Source: VXNE01 sp965200505
GTDB taxonomy: Bacteria > Pseudomonadota > Gammaproteobacteria > Pseudomonadales > Azotimanducaceae
Assembly (NCBI GenBank): GCA_965200505.1
Contig: OZ241343.1
Span: forward strand, 744,001 to 808,000
DNA: 64,000 bases
Direction of reading: 5' to 3'
Shown: positions 1-8,157 of the stretch, in pieces
How positions within the stretch are numbered: the stretch's first letter is position 1
Layout: every line of letters begins with the position of its first letter
Made by a program: the position numbers and the translations under genes
Notes under the pieces: generated by a model
What the model was told of the DNA's origin: nothing
The model's database searches: none
What the model saw: the letters and a program-made list of their open reading frames with translations, nothing else

Positions 1-499
1 GCTCCCAACCCCCTGGCTCGGCCAGGCTCTCCTTGAAGCCGGCGGCGAAGTCGTGGCTGGCGGCAAGCCCGTCCACGAGGTTGCGCATCGGCGCCGAGAG
101 CCCCTCATAGGCCGCGCTGGCGCTCGCCCACAGCGTGTCACCCCCAAACGCCGGCACCGTCTCGGCGAGCAGCAGCGTCACCCCCGGCGGTTGGGCGCGG
201 AACGTCATGTCGGAGTGCCACGCCTCGATTTTCGTCGGCGCCGCGGCGGTGCTCTCCAAGATCTGCACCCCAGGCGCCTCGGCCACGGTGGGATAGGCTG
301 GATGCGGCTCGATTTCGCCAAAGCGCTCCGCGAGCCGCTTGAGTTCGTCGGGCGTCAGCGCCTGATCCCGCGCGAACAACACTTCGTGGCGCACCAGCGC
401 CTCGGCCAACTCGTCCGCGAGCGCCGCCGACCGCGCCACTTGGCCCAAATCGACATCGACCCAGGCGCCGAGCGCGCCGGCTGCTCTGATCGCTTCCAT
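1..499 (-). CDS. TauD/TfdA-family Fe(II)/2-oxoglutarate dioxygenase, C-terminal part outside window
   Basis: Non-haem iron, 2-oxoglutarate-dependent dioxygenase of the taurine/2,4-D dioxygenase family. The frame starts with ATG at 499 (minus) and stays open to the left edge, so about 166 N-terminal residues are visible out of roughly 280-300 expected. The Fe-binding HxD motif is seen in WHSDMTFR (His95, Asp97), followed by the usual GGDTLWAS segment; the second Fe ligand His and the 2-oxoglutarate Arg lie outside the window. The substrate cannot be told from this part. The gene is divergent from glnE, whose likely start lies about 100 bp away, so both promoters must share that space. Family assignment is firm; specificity is open. 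Confidence 0.9.
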   Translation of the reverse strand, partial: MEAIRAAGALGAWVDVDLGQVARSAALADELAEALVRHEVLFARDQALTPDELKRLAERFGEIEPHPAYPTVAEAPGVQILESTAAAPTKIEAWHSDMTFRAQPPGVTLLLAETVPAFGGDTLWASASAAYEGLSAPMRNLVDGLAASHDFAAGFKESLAEPGGWE

Positions 500-602
500 G
501 CGGCGATTCTACGCCCGCCCCAAACTGCCGGTGCCCGTGGCCGGCCGGCGCAAGGGTATGATGGCTGCCTCTGCCCTTGGCCCGGCAATGGAGGGATCGA
601 AC

Positions 603-3494
603 TTGGCCAGGCAAACCGCCGCCTCGACTCTGGCTTTAGCCGCCGCGACACCCGGTTTCGATGCCCTTGAGCCGCATCGGGAAGACGGCGCCAAAGCCGG
701 CATCAATCGCCTGCGGCAGGCGGCGGAGCGCACCGAGGCGAACGCATTGCTCGAAGCGTTGGACACCGGCGCGGGGGCAGCCTTCTTCGCCTTCCTGTTC
801 GGCAACAGCCCGCACCTCACCGCGCTCTTGCTGCGCGATGTCGCCTTCACGGAAGCGTTGGTCATCACGCCACCGGACGTCCTCGAAAGCGGCATCACGG
901 ATGCGCTGCGGCAAGCGGATCCCCGCATGGACAAGGACGCCTTGATGCGCTTGCTGCGGGTGCAGCGCAATCGCGTCGCGGTGATGGCCGGCCTCTGCGA
1001 CTGCTTCGGCATCTGGGATGTCATGCATTGCGCGAGGTTGCTCTCCGACATGGCGGATCACGGCACCCGGCTGGCCGTCTCGCACTTGCTCTGGCAAAGC
1101 GTGGAACGGGGCGAGATGGAGGCGCCCGAACAAGACGCTTGGGGTTACTTCGCGTTGGCGATGGGCAAGCACGGCTCCCGCGAGCTCAACTATTCCTCCG
1201 ACATCGACCTCATCGTGCTCTACGACCCGGAGCGGTGCCGCTACCAGGGCCGGCGACCCCTGCGCGAACATTTTGCCCGCCTTACGCGGGACCTCATCGC
1301 CCTGATGGAGACGCGCACCGCGGATGGCTATGTGTTCCGCACGGACCTGCGCTTGCGGCCGAACCCGTCCTCGACGCCGCCGGCCGTCGCCGTGGACTTC
1401 GCCCTCGACTACTACCAGCGCATGGGGCGCACTTGGGAACGGGCCGCGATGATTAAGGCGCGGCCCGTGGCCGGGGACATCGAAGCCGGCGAACAGTTCA
1501 TGGAGCGCTTGGCGCCGTTCGTGTGGGACGAGGCGCTGGACTTCCGCTCGGTGGAGGAAATCCGCTCGATGAGCGAGCAGATCCACGATTTCCACGGCCA
1601 CGGCGAAATCAAGCTCGGCGGCTGGAACGTCAAGCTGGGGCGTGGCGGCATCCGCGAAATCGAGTTCTTCGTCCACATGCATCAACTCGCGCATGGCGGC
1701 CTGAGCCCGCGTTTGCGTGGCGCCGGGGTGTTGCCGATGCTCGCGACCTTGGAGGAGGAACACCACATCCTGCCCAGCGAGGCGGCCACGCTGCGCGACG
1801 CCTACCTGCTGCTCCGCCGCGTGGAGCATCGGCTGCAGATGACGAACGACAACCAAACGCAGACCTTGCCGACCGCGGACGACGGCGTGGCCCACATCGC
1901 CCGGTTCATGGGCACATCGGTGGATGAACTCGGCCAGCGCCTCGGCGCCGCCGCCCGCGAAGCCCACGCACTCTACCTGGCCCGTTTCAACGTGCCCGAA
2001 CGCGAACACGACATTGCCGAATCCGTGCTGACCGGGCCCGAAGGGCTGCCAGACGTTGCCGAGCGCCTGCAAGCCAGCGGCTTCCAAGACACCCAAGCGG
2101 CGTTCGAGGCGCTGCGCGGCTGGGCGGAAGGCCGCCACCCCGCCACCGCGTCGGATGAGGTGCGCGAGATCATCCGCGCCGTCATGCACGACCTGGTGGA
2201 GGCGCTGGGCAAAACGCCAGACCCGGATCGCGCCTTGGCGCGGCTGGACGGCTTCCTCGCCGCGCTGCCGGAGGACATTGGCTTCTTCGCCATGCTGCGC
2301 GCCAACACCTGGCTCGCGAACCTCATCGCCGTCGCGATGGGCGGAGCGCCGCGCATCGCGGACCGGCTGGCCGCCAATCCACGGCTCCTGCAGGCCGTGT
2401 TGGATCCGTCCTTCTTTCTGCCGATAGCGGACCGACCGGGGCTCATGGAGGAATTGCGGGAACGGATCGGCACGCGCCAACCGTTCCGCGGCCGGGTGGA
2501 TCGCCTGGGCCGCTGGGCCGAGGACCGGCGCTTCCAAGTGGATGTGCAGACGCTGCAGCAGCTCGTCACGCCGCTTGAGGCAAGCGCCTCCCGGTGCCAC
2601 GTCGCCGAAGCCGCCATCGAGACGCTCTTCACCGACCTGTTGGCGGACTTTGCGCGGCGCACGGGCGCTGAGACGCCCGCCTGCGCCATCGTCGCCTTCG
2701 GCGAACTCGGCGCGCAAGACATGATCTTCGGCGCCGGCCTCGACTTGCTGTTCGTCGCTGACACCAGCGACGACCGGGCCATCGCCCGCATGGCGCGAAG
2801 GTTCGGCGCCGCGCTGGGCCGCAACGTTGGGGCCGGGCGGATGTACGACGCGGATGTCGCCACCGCAACGCTGCCGGCGCTGCAGGCGGACCCGACCAGC
2901 CACACAGGCGCGGCGGCCTTGGACGAGGCGGCTGGGTGGTTGGCGCTGGGCCGAGGGCGGATCATTTGCGGCGCTGCGGCGGTGGCGGAGCAAGCCGCGG
3001 CCGCGCTGCGCCGCGCACTCGAGGGCCCGCGCCAAGCCGCGCCCTTGCGGGAAGCCGTCAACGCCTTGCGTGGGCGGCAAATCGCAGACCCGCGCCCATC
3101 GGATCCCTTTGCCGTCGGCCAAACCAGCGGCGGCGTGTTGGAACTGGGCCTCTTGGCGAGTTACCTGCAACTCGGCCACGCGCCCGACGCGCCGGACGCG
3201 CTCGCCCACGGGCTTGGCGCCGCAGCGACATTCGACGCCCTCGCCCAGCTGGGCGCACTGCCCGAAACCGAAGCCTCGGCGCTTGCCGACGCCTACCGGC
3301 TGCAACGCGGCGTGCAGGACTTTCTGCGCCTGACGCTGGCGGAGGCTTCCGACAAGCCTGTGGCGACGGCGCCACCGGCCCTCAAGGAACGTCTCGCGCA
3401 AGCGTTCGAGTGCGATGCGTTCGAGACCTTGGAGCAGCGCCTGCGCGATGCCCAGACGGTGGCCGCGGACGCTTGGCGGCGGCACTTGGATTGA
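603..3494 (+). CDS. glnE: Bifunctional glutamine synthetase adenylyltransferase/deadenylylase
   Basis: GlnE adds AMP to or removes it from glutamine synthetase in response to nitrogen status through PII. The N-terminal nucleotidyltransferase domain has an intact site, GKHGSRELNYSSDIDLIV, near residue 200. The C-terminal domain near residue 710 reads GAGLDLLFV, where the family has SSDLDLVF, so the first metal-binding Asp is Gly; nearby GxLGG is also changed. In E. coli the N-terminal domain deadenylylates and the C-terminal one adenylylates, so this copy may be impaired in adenylylation (inference). The frame is open from 498, but a GGAGGG at 590-595 sits 7 nt before TTG 603, which I prefer; that gives 963 residues, against 946 in E. 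coli. ATGs at 558 and 588 lack a well-placed RBS. Confidence 0.93.
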   Translation: MARQTAASTLALAAATPGFDALEPHREDGAKAGINRLRQAAERTEANALLEALDTGAGAAFFAFLFGNSPHLTALLLRDVAFTEALVITPPDVLESGITDALRQADPRMDKDALMRLLRVQRNRVAVMAGLCDCFGIWDVMHCARLLSDMADHGTRLAVSHLLWQSVERGEMEAPEQDAWGYFALAMGKHGSRELNYSSDIDLIVLYDPERCRYQGRRPLREHFARLTRDLIALMETRTADGYVFRTDLRLRPNPSSTPPAVAVDFALDYYQRMGRTWERAAMIKARPVAGDIEAGEQFMERLAPFVWDEALDFRSVEEIRSMSEQIHDFHGHGEIKLGGWNVKLGRGGIREIEFFVHMHQLAHGGLSPRLRGAGVLPMLATLEEEHHILPSEAATLRDAYLLLRRVEHRLQMTNDNQTQTLPTADDGVAHIARFMGTSVDELGQRLGAAAREAHALYLARFNVPEREHDIAESVLTGPEGLPDVAERLQASGFQDTQAAFEALRGWAEGRHPATASDEVREIIRAVMHDLVEALGKTPDPDRALARLDGFLAALPEDIGFFAMLRANTWLANLIAVAMGGAPRIADRLAANPRLLQAVLDPSFFLPIADRPGLMEELRERIGTRQPFRGRVDRLGRWAEDRRFQVDVQTLQQLVTPLEASASRCHVAEAAIETLFTDLLADFARRTGAETPACAIVAFGELGAQDMIFGAGLDLLFVADTSDDRAIARMARRFGAALGRNVGAGRMYDADVATATLPALQADPTSHTGAAALDEAAGWLALGRGRIICGAAAVAEQAAAALRRALEGPRQAAPLREAVNALRGRQIADPRPSDPFAVGQTSGGVLELGLLASYLQLGHAPDAPDALAHGLGAAATFDALAQLGALPETEASALADAYRLQRGVQDFLRLTLAEASDKPVATAPPALKERLAQAFECDAFETLEQRLRDAQTVAADAWRRHLD

Positions 3495-3563
3495 ACGCGC
3501 CCGGCGTGCGTGCGCCGTGGATAGAATGCGATTCAACTGCACTGGGGGGAGATCGCAGCCGAC

Positions 3564-3902
3564 ATGCAAGTGACCACCGATCATTCAGGGGACGTCGCCT
3601 TGGCGGCCGTCACCGGGCGGGTGGATTCGTCCACGGCACAGGATTTCGAGACGGCGCTGGTCAGCGCCTTGGACTCCGGCGACCACCGCGTCGTGCTCGA
3701 TTGCAGCGAGCTCACCTTCCTGAGCAGCGCCGGGTTGCGGGCCTTGCTGGTGGCCCTGAAGAAGGCCAATGCCGCCGGCGGCAACCTGGTGATGTCCGGC
3801 ACGCCGGATCGCATCCGCGAGGTGCTGGAAGTGAGCGGCTTCACCCGCTTCCTGAAGCTCTTCCCCGCCGTGGAAGAAGCGACGGCGAGTTTCGGCGGCT
3901 AG
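3564..3902 (+). CDS. STAS-domain protein, anti-sigma factor antagonist-like
   Basis: A single STAS domain of 112 residues, the size of SpoIIAA/RsbV-type anti-anti-sigma factors. The phosphorylation-site loop is visible as LTFLSSAGLRALL, with Ser54/Ser55 where partner kinases phosphorylate homologues. In that family the unphosphorylated form binds an anti-sigma kinase; cytoplasmic location is expected because there is no signal or membrane segment. GGGGGGAG lies a short distance upstream of ATG 3564. No kinase or phosphatase partner is nearby, so the output pathway cannot be named. It sits 69 bp after glnE and just before the aldolase/mtnA pair. Confidence 0.85.
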   Translation: MQVTTDHSGDVALAAVTGRVDSSTAQDFETALVSALDSGDHRVVLDCSELTFLSSAGLRALLVALKKANAAGGNLVMSGTPDRIREVLEVSGFTRFLKLFPAVEEATASFGG

Positions 3903-3928
3903 CCTGCGCCCCGGTGCCGAACGCCGCC

Positions 3929-4582
3929 ATGGGCCAGCCCACCGAAGGCGTCATCCGGTTCCGCTACAGCCTGCGTCCGCCGGCCGCGCCGTTTGACGGG
4001 GAAACGCTTGCCGTCCTCAACGCCTGGCGGCGGATTCTGCGCGGCGTGGGGCTGCTGGGCCAAACGCCAACTCGCTACGGCGGCTATGGGTTCGGCAACG
4101 TCTCGGCCCGGGAAGGCGGCACCGACGGCACCTTCCTCATCACCGGCACGCAAACCGGCGCACTGGATGCGTTGCAGCCCGCCGCGTTCGCCCGCGTGGT
4201 CGGGGTCGATTTGGCGGGCTTCGCCGCCGAGGCCGAGGGCGTCACCGCGCCATCCTCCGAAGCGCTCACCCACGCCTCGATCTATCGTGCGGACGCGAGC
4301 ATCCGCTGGGTGTTCCACGGCCACTCGCCCGACATCTTCGCCGCCGTCCAAGCCCTCGCGTTGCCCACCATCGCGGCCACCGTGGAATACGGCACATCGG
4401 AGATGGCCGGGGCCGTCGCCGCGCTCTTGGCGCAGCACCCAGCCAGGCCGCTCATCTTCGTGAGCTTGGGCCACGAGGACGGCGTGTTCGCCGGCGGCGC
4501 CGATGCCGATGCCGTGGGCGCCGGCCTCATCACCACCCTCGCCCGCGCCTTGGCGAGCGGTGACGCGCACCGAGCCACATGA
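3929..4582 (+). CDS. Class II aldolase/adducin-family protein, paired with mtnA
   Basis: Zinc-dependent class II aldolase/adducin fold, 217 residues from ATG 3929 (an in-frame GTG at 3914 is possible). Visible signatures are the sugar-phosphate binding loop FGNVSAREGG, SSEALTHASIYRADASIRW, the HGH zinc pair in FHGHSPDIF and a later GHEDG histidine. It overlaps mtnA by 4 bp (ATGA), so the two are very likely co-translated. That points to MTA or 5'-deoxynucleoside salvage: either the dehydratase MtnB, or a 5-deoxyribulose-1-phosphate aldolase of the DHAP-shunt type, whose genes are also found with mtnA. The sequence alone does not separate these. The upstream extension open to 2936 overlaps glnE and is not coding. 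Confidence 0.82.
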   Translation: MGQPTEGVIRFRYSLRPPAAPFDGETLAVLNAWRRILRGVGLLGQTPTRYGGYGFGNVSAREGGTDGTFLITGTQTGALDALQPAAFARVVGVDLAGFAAEAEGVTAPSSEALTHASIYRADASIRWVFHGHSPDIFAAVQALALPTIAATVEYGTSEMAGAVAALLAQHPARPLIFVSLGHEDGVFAGGADADAVGAGLITTLARALASGDAHRAT

Positions 4583-5553
4583 ACGCCGAGACCACGCGGG
4601 CCCCGGAGGCCATTCGCTGGCGCGATGGGCGGCTATGGCTGCTCGATCAACGCCGCTTGCCGGATGAGGTGATCTACAAGGAAGCGGCCAGCGCCGCGGA
4701 GGTCGCCACCGCCATCGCCCACATGACCGTGCGCGGCGCACCGGCCATCGGCATCGCCGCGGCGTACGGCATGGCGCTCGCGGCGCAACGCGGTGAATCG
4801 CTGCAAGCCGCCGCGGATGTGCTGATCGCGGCCCGGCCCACCGCGGTGAACTTGGCTTGGGCCGTGCGGCGCGTGCTGGCGGCGTCGGCACCCGTGGCAG
4901 AGGCGGAGGCGATTCACCGCGAGGACATCGCCATGTGCGAAGCGATCGGCGCCAACGGCCTGCCGCTCATCGAGGACGGCGCCGCCGTGCTCACCCATTG
5001 CAACGCCGGCGCGTTGGCCGTGTCTGCCTTGGGCACCGCCACGGCGCCGCTCTACTTGGCTCACGCCGCCGGTCGGCGGCTCAGCGTGTTCGTGGATGAG
5101 ACCCGCCCGGCGCTGCAAGGCGCCCGGCTCACCACCTGGGAACTCATGCGCGCCGGCATCGACGTGACGCTCATCTGCGACGGCGCCGCGGCGCACTTGA
5201 TGGCCGAAGGCGCCATCGACCTTGTGATCGTGGGCGCCGACCGCGTGGCCGCCAACGGCGACGTGGTGAACAAGATCGGCACCCGCGGCCTCGCCATCGT
5301 CAGCCACTTCCACGGCCGGCCGTTCTACGTCGCCTTGCCCAGCTCCACGTTCGACCCACACGCTCGGACTGGCGCCGCAGTCACCATTGAGGAACGGGAC
5401 ACCGGCGAAGTGACCGGGCCGATTCCGGCGCCAGCCGGCGTGTCGGCGCGCAACCCCGCCTTCGACGTGACGCCGGCGGCGCTCGTCACCGCATGGATCA
5501 CGGATCGGGGCCTGTTCCGCGACCCCACCGAACTCGCCGCGTTGGCGGTGTGA
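4579..5553 (+). CDS. mtnA: S-methyl-5-thioribose-1-phosphate isomerase
   Basis: Converts methylthioribose-1-phosphate to methylthioribulose-1-phosphate in methionine salvage; homologues also isomerise 5-deoxyribose-1-phosphate. The 324-residue length is typical (about 340-360 in many bacteria). Conserved blocks seen: TVRGAPAIGIAAAYG near residue 50, THCNAGALAVSALGTA with the catalytic Cys, VDETRPALQGARLTTWEL, and GADRVAANGDVVNKIGT with the catalytic Asp. Its start codon overlaps the stop of the class II aldolase, and no mtnK or mtnP is within the window. Syd follows 12 bp later and may be co-transcribed. Confidence 0.95.
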   Translation: MNAETTRAPEAIRWRDGRLWLLDQRRLPDEVIYKEAASAAEVATAIAHMTVRGAPAIGIAAAYGMALAAQRGESLQAAADVLIAARPTAVNLAWAVRRVLAASAPVAEAEAIHREDIAMCEAIGANGLPLIEDGAAVLTHCNAGALAVSALGTATAPLYLAHAAGRRLSVFVDETRPALQGARLTTWELMRAGIDVTLICDGAAAHLMAEGAIDLVIVGADRVAANGDVVNKIGTRGLAIVSHFHGRPFYVALPSSTFDPHARTGAAVTIEERDTGEVTGPIPAPAGVSARNPAFDVTPAALVTAWITDRGLFRDPTELAALAV

Positions 5554-5565
5554 CTTGGCGCACCC

Positions 5566-6150
5566 ATGTCTGATGTTGCCAGTGTGTTGAAAGGGTTCGT
5601 CGCCCGCTACACGGCCGAGTTCCCAGACCTCTACGAAATCCATGATCCGCAGTGGCGCTCACCTTGCGAGGTGGGCGAGCCCCATGCATGGCCGGACGGC
5701 ACCCAGGTGGTGCGTTGGCGCCCGGTGGCGCGACGCTACGCGGAGGATTTCGCCGGCCTGGAGAACGCGTTGGAGACCACCATCCACCCAGACATCAAGG
5801 CGTACTACGGCGCGTTCTGGTCCGGCGGCCTAGAAGCCCGGGCCAGCGAAGGGCATGTGAGCCTCATCCTGCTGTGGAACCCAGCGGACGCCGACCGGCT
5901 GGTGGAGAACCTCATCGGCCATGCGATGGCCAAGCAGCGGGCACGGGCGCCGTTCAGCGTGTTCTTCGCCTGCACGGAAGCGAACTCGGAACTCTTCCTC
6001 ACCGTGGAAAACGACAGCGGGCGCGTGCTGCTGGAACGCCCCGGCCGGAAGCCGTTGCGCACGGTGGCCGAATCCCTCGCTGCCTTCTTGAGCGAACTCG
6101 AACCCGCTTCGCCCTTCCTGCATCCCGAGCGCGCGGCGTTGGAGCGCTAG
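5566..6150 (+). CDS. syd: Syd-family SecY-interacting protein
   Basis: Syd binds SecY at the cytoplasmic face of the inner membrane and is thought to monitor or proofread translocon assembly. Length is 194 residues against 181 in E. coli. Segments matching the family: LKGFVARYTAEFP at the N terminus, a central HPDIKAYYGAFWSGGLEA, and the highly characteristic VENLIGHAMAKQRARAPFSVFFA, given here across residues 120-143, followed by ESLAAFLSELEP. There is no membrane segment, as expected for a soluble partner. Syd is largely restricted to Gammaproteobacteria, which helps place the organism. It is convergent with ogt, with only 15 bp between. Confidence 0.88.
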   Translation: MSDVASVLKGFVARYTAEFPDLYEIHDPQWRSPCEVGEPHAWPDGTQVVRWRPVARRYAEDFAGLENALETTIHPDIKAYYGAFWSGGLEARASEGHVSLILLWNPADADRLVENLIGHAMAKQRARAPFSVFFACTEANSELFLTVENDSGRVLLERPGRKPLRTVAESLAAFLSELEPASPFLHPERAALER

Positions 6151-6165
6151 AGGAGACAGCGGCGA

Positions 6166-6690
6166 TCAGGCGGCCTGCGCTGGAACGCCACCCAAGGCGC
6201 CCAACGCGCCGTCCCCTTCCAGCGCCAACAGACGCCGCTTCGCCTCGATCCCCCCACCAAAGCCCGTGAGGCTGCCATCGCTGCCGATCACGCGGTGGCA
6301 GGGAATGACGATGGGCAGCGGATTGCGCCCGTTCGCGGCGCCCACCGCGCGCACGGCTTTGGGTTTCCCGATCTGTGCCGCGATGTCCGCGTAGCTCCTC
6401 GTTTCGCCGTAGGGAATGGTCTGCAACGCTTCCAGCACGGCCAATTGGAACGGCGTGCCCGTGGGGCGCAACGTCAAGTCGAAATGGCGGCGTCGCCCGT
6501 TGAAGTACTCCGTCAACTGCGCTTTGGCCACCTCGAACGCGCTGTCACCGCGCACCCAATCGGGGTCTGGGCCGCGCGTTGGGTCGTCCGCGCCAAAGCG
6601 GATGAACGAGAGGGCGCTGCCTTGCCCCGCCAGCAACAGCGTGCCCACCGGGCTCGGCATCAGCGCATAGCGCATGGTTTCCATCGACAT
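6166..6690 (-). CDS. ogt: Methylated-DNA-[protein]-cysteine S-methyltransferase
   Basis: Suicide enzyme that takes O6-alkyl groups from guanine onto its own cysteine. The active-site motif PIVIPCHRVIG places the acceptor at Cys131, and the DNA-binding helix with the Arg finger is seen in ADIAAQIGKPKAVRAVGAANGRNP, read here across residues 101-124. At 174 residues with no Ada-type N-terminal zinc domain it fits Ogt/AGT rather than Ada. GAAGAAGGAA lies just upstream of ATG 6690 on the minus strand. No regulatory partner is adjacent and no LexA box was seen upstream. Confidence 0.94.
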   Translation of the reverse strand: MSMETMRYALMPSPVGTLLLAGQGSALSFIRFGADDPTRGPDPDWVRGDSAFEVAKAQLTEYFNGRRRHFDLTLRPTGTPFQLAVLEALQTIPYGETRSYADIAAQIGKPKAVRAVGAANGRNPLPIVIPCHRVIGSDGSLTGFGGGIEAKRRLLALEGDGALGALGGVPAQAA

Positions 6691-6872
6691 TCCTTCTTCA
6701 GTTTTTCGGCTGGCGACGCCTGCACGAGGCCGTCACCGCCACCTTGTTCCGCTGTCATGCCCAAGTAGTGTACCGTTCGAGGGCTGGTGGTTGCGGTGCG
6801 CCGCCGCGCGATTCGCGGCGCCAGTGGGTTCTCGTCCCGTTGACCGGACGCCAGTGGAAATGGAGGCCGGCT

Positions 6873-7367
6873 ATGTCCCTTGGCAACGTGTTGTTTGGGC
6901 TGGGCATCGGCGTGATTCTGGGGCTCGGCGGCGGTTTCGCGCTGGGCATCGCCGCGTTCCCGTTCCTCTTTCCGCCGCCGGAAGTCAACGAAGCGCTGGT
7001 CGGCAAGGCTGAGGCGGATGTGCTCGCGAGCGCCACCTTCATCCATGCCGACCCGAGCGACCCCATCCACTACGGGCGCGGCACGGCCACGCTGTATGCC
7101 GATCTGGTGCGCCTAGAGCCGGATTTCATGGTGGGCCCGGGGCCGAAGTTCCACGTCTATCTGGTGCCGGAAGCCGATGTGACGCCAGACACCAACGTGG
7201 AGGCGACGATGTTCGTCGATCTGGGCCGCCTCAAGGCGTTCTCCGGCAGCCAGAACTACGCGATTCCAGCCGGGGTGGATCCTTTCGCCTATCAATCCGT
7301 GGTGATCTGGTGCGAGCAGTTCAACGTGCTCATCTCACCAGCGGCCATCGTTCCGGAACGGTCGTGA
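6873..7367 (+). CDS. Membrane-anchored DM13-domain protein
   Basis: An N-terminal hydrophobic helix (about residues 4-30, LGIGVILGLGGGFALGIAAF) anchors a periplasmic domain. The rest fits DM13: GRGTATLY, LEPDFMVGPGPKFHVYLVP, the VDLGRLKAFSGSQNYAIP strand and VIWCEQFNVLISPA with the conserved Cys near the end. DM13 is related to DOMON domains and a redox role has been proposed for it, but the function of bacterial members is not established. GGAGG at 6862-6866 lies 6 nt before ATG 6873, which fixes the start; the longer open frame from 6744 has no such signal. Product 164 residues. Confidence 0.85.
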   Translation: MSLGNVLFGLGIGVILGLGGGFALGIAAFPFLFPPPEVNEALVGKAEADVLASATFIHADPSDPIHYGRGTATLYADLVRLEPDFMVGPGPKFHVYLVPEADVTPDTNVEATMFVDLGRLKAFSGSQNYAIPAGVDPFAYQSVVIWCEQFNVLISPAAIVPERS

Positions 7368-7401
7368 TAGTGTTGGCGGCTTGCCGGGCGAGGAGCGCGT
7401 C

Positions 7402-8082
7402 GTGAGCGCAGAGAACGAACTCATCATCGAACAGATCGAGATCGGCCCCATGGCCAACTTCACCTATGTGGTGGGTTCACGAAGCAGCCGCCAAGTGGTG
7501 ATCGTTGACCCCGCTTGGGACATCGACGGCTTGCTCAAGCACATCGAGGAACGCGAATACCAACTGGTGGCAGCGCTCGCCACGCACTATCACCCAGACC
7601 ACATCGGCGGCGGCATGCGCGGGCACAACATCGCCGGCGTCGCGGAGTTGCTGGAGCGGCAGCCGGTGAAGATTTACGCGCACAAGCACGAAGCGGATGG
7701 CGTGAAGAAGGTGACGGGCCTCTCCAACACGGACTTGGTGAAGGTGGATAGCGGCGACACCTTGAAAGTGGGCGACGTGGAGATCGAGTTCCTGCACACC
7801 CCCGGCCACACCCCCGGTTCGCAGTGTTTCCGCGTGAAGAACACGTTGGTTTCCGGCGACACGCTGTTCATCGACGGCTGCGGACGGGTGGATTTGCCCG
7901 GCTCGGACGCCGAAGAGATGTACCAAAGCCTGCAGAAGCTGAAATCCCTGCCGGACGACACGCTGCTCCTGCCCGGCCACAACTACAGCGCCGTGCCCAA
8001 CGCCACCTTGGGCGAGACGAAGCGCTTGAACGCCTACCTGGCCATTTCGGACATGGCGGCTTGGAAGGAGGTGATGGGCTGA
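7402..8082 (+). CDS. MBL-fold metallo-hydrolase (glyoxalase II/persulfide dioxygenase-like)
   Basis: Metallo-beta-lactamase fold with the complete metal-binding set: THYHPDHIGG near residue 60, HTPGHTPGS near 128, SGDTLF with the bridging Asp, and LLPGHNY near the C terminus. These are typical of hydroxyacylglutathione hydrolase and related persulfide dioxygenases. The C-terminal substrate domain of true glyoxalase II is short here, so the substrate is left open. AGGAG at 7391-7395 is 6 nt before GTG 7402, preferred over TTG 7381; the product has 226 residues. It follows the DM13 gene by 34 bp and may share its transcript. Confidence 0.87.
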   Translation: MSAENELIIEQIEIGPMANFTYVVGSRSSRQVVIVDPAWDIDGLLKHIEEREYQLVAALATHYHPDHIGGGMRGHNIAGVAELLERQPVKIYAHKHEADGVKKVTGLSNTDLVKVDSGDTLKVGDVEIEFLHTPGHTPGSQCFRVKNTLVSGDTLFIDGCGRVDLPGSDAEEMYQSLQKLKSLPDDTLLLPGHNYSAVPNATLGETKRLNAYLAISDMAAWKEVMG

Positions 8083-8157
8083 CGCCCACGATGGCGCCCA
8101 GCGTCCGCGCGGGCGGCCGACATTCAGGGCACTCGCAAGGCAGTTCTCAGGGCCGTA

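Noticed and set aside
636..3584. 982-codon open frame antisense to glnE
   Set aside because: GC-rich genes keep stop codons out of other frames; the translation is Arg/Gly/His-rich without motifs, while glnE is clear on the other strand.
2936..3928. Upstream extension of the class II aldolase frame
   Set aside because: Overlaps glnE and the STAS gene in another phase and has no family similarity; the aldolase starts at 3929.
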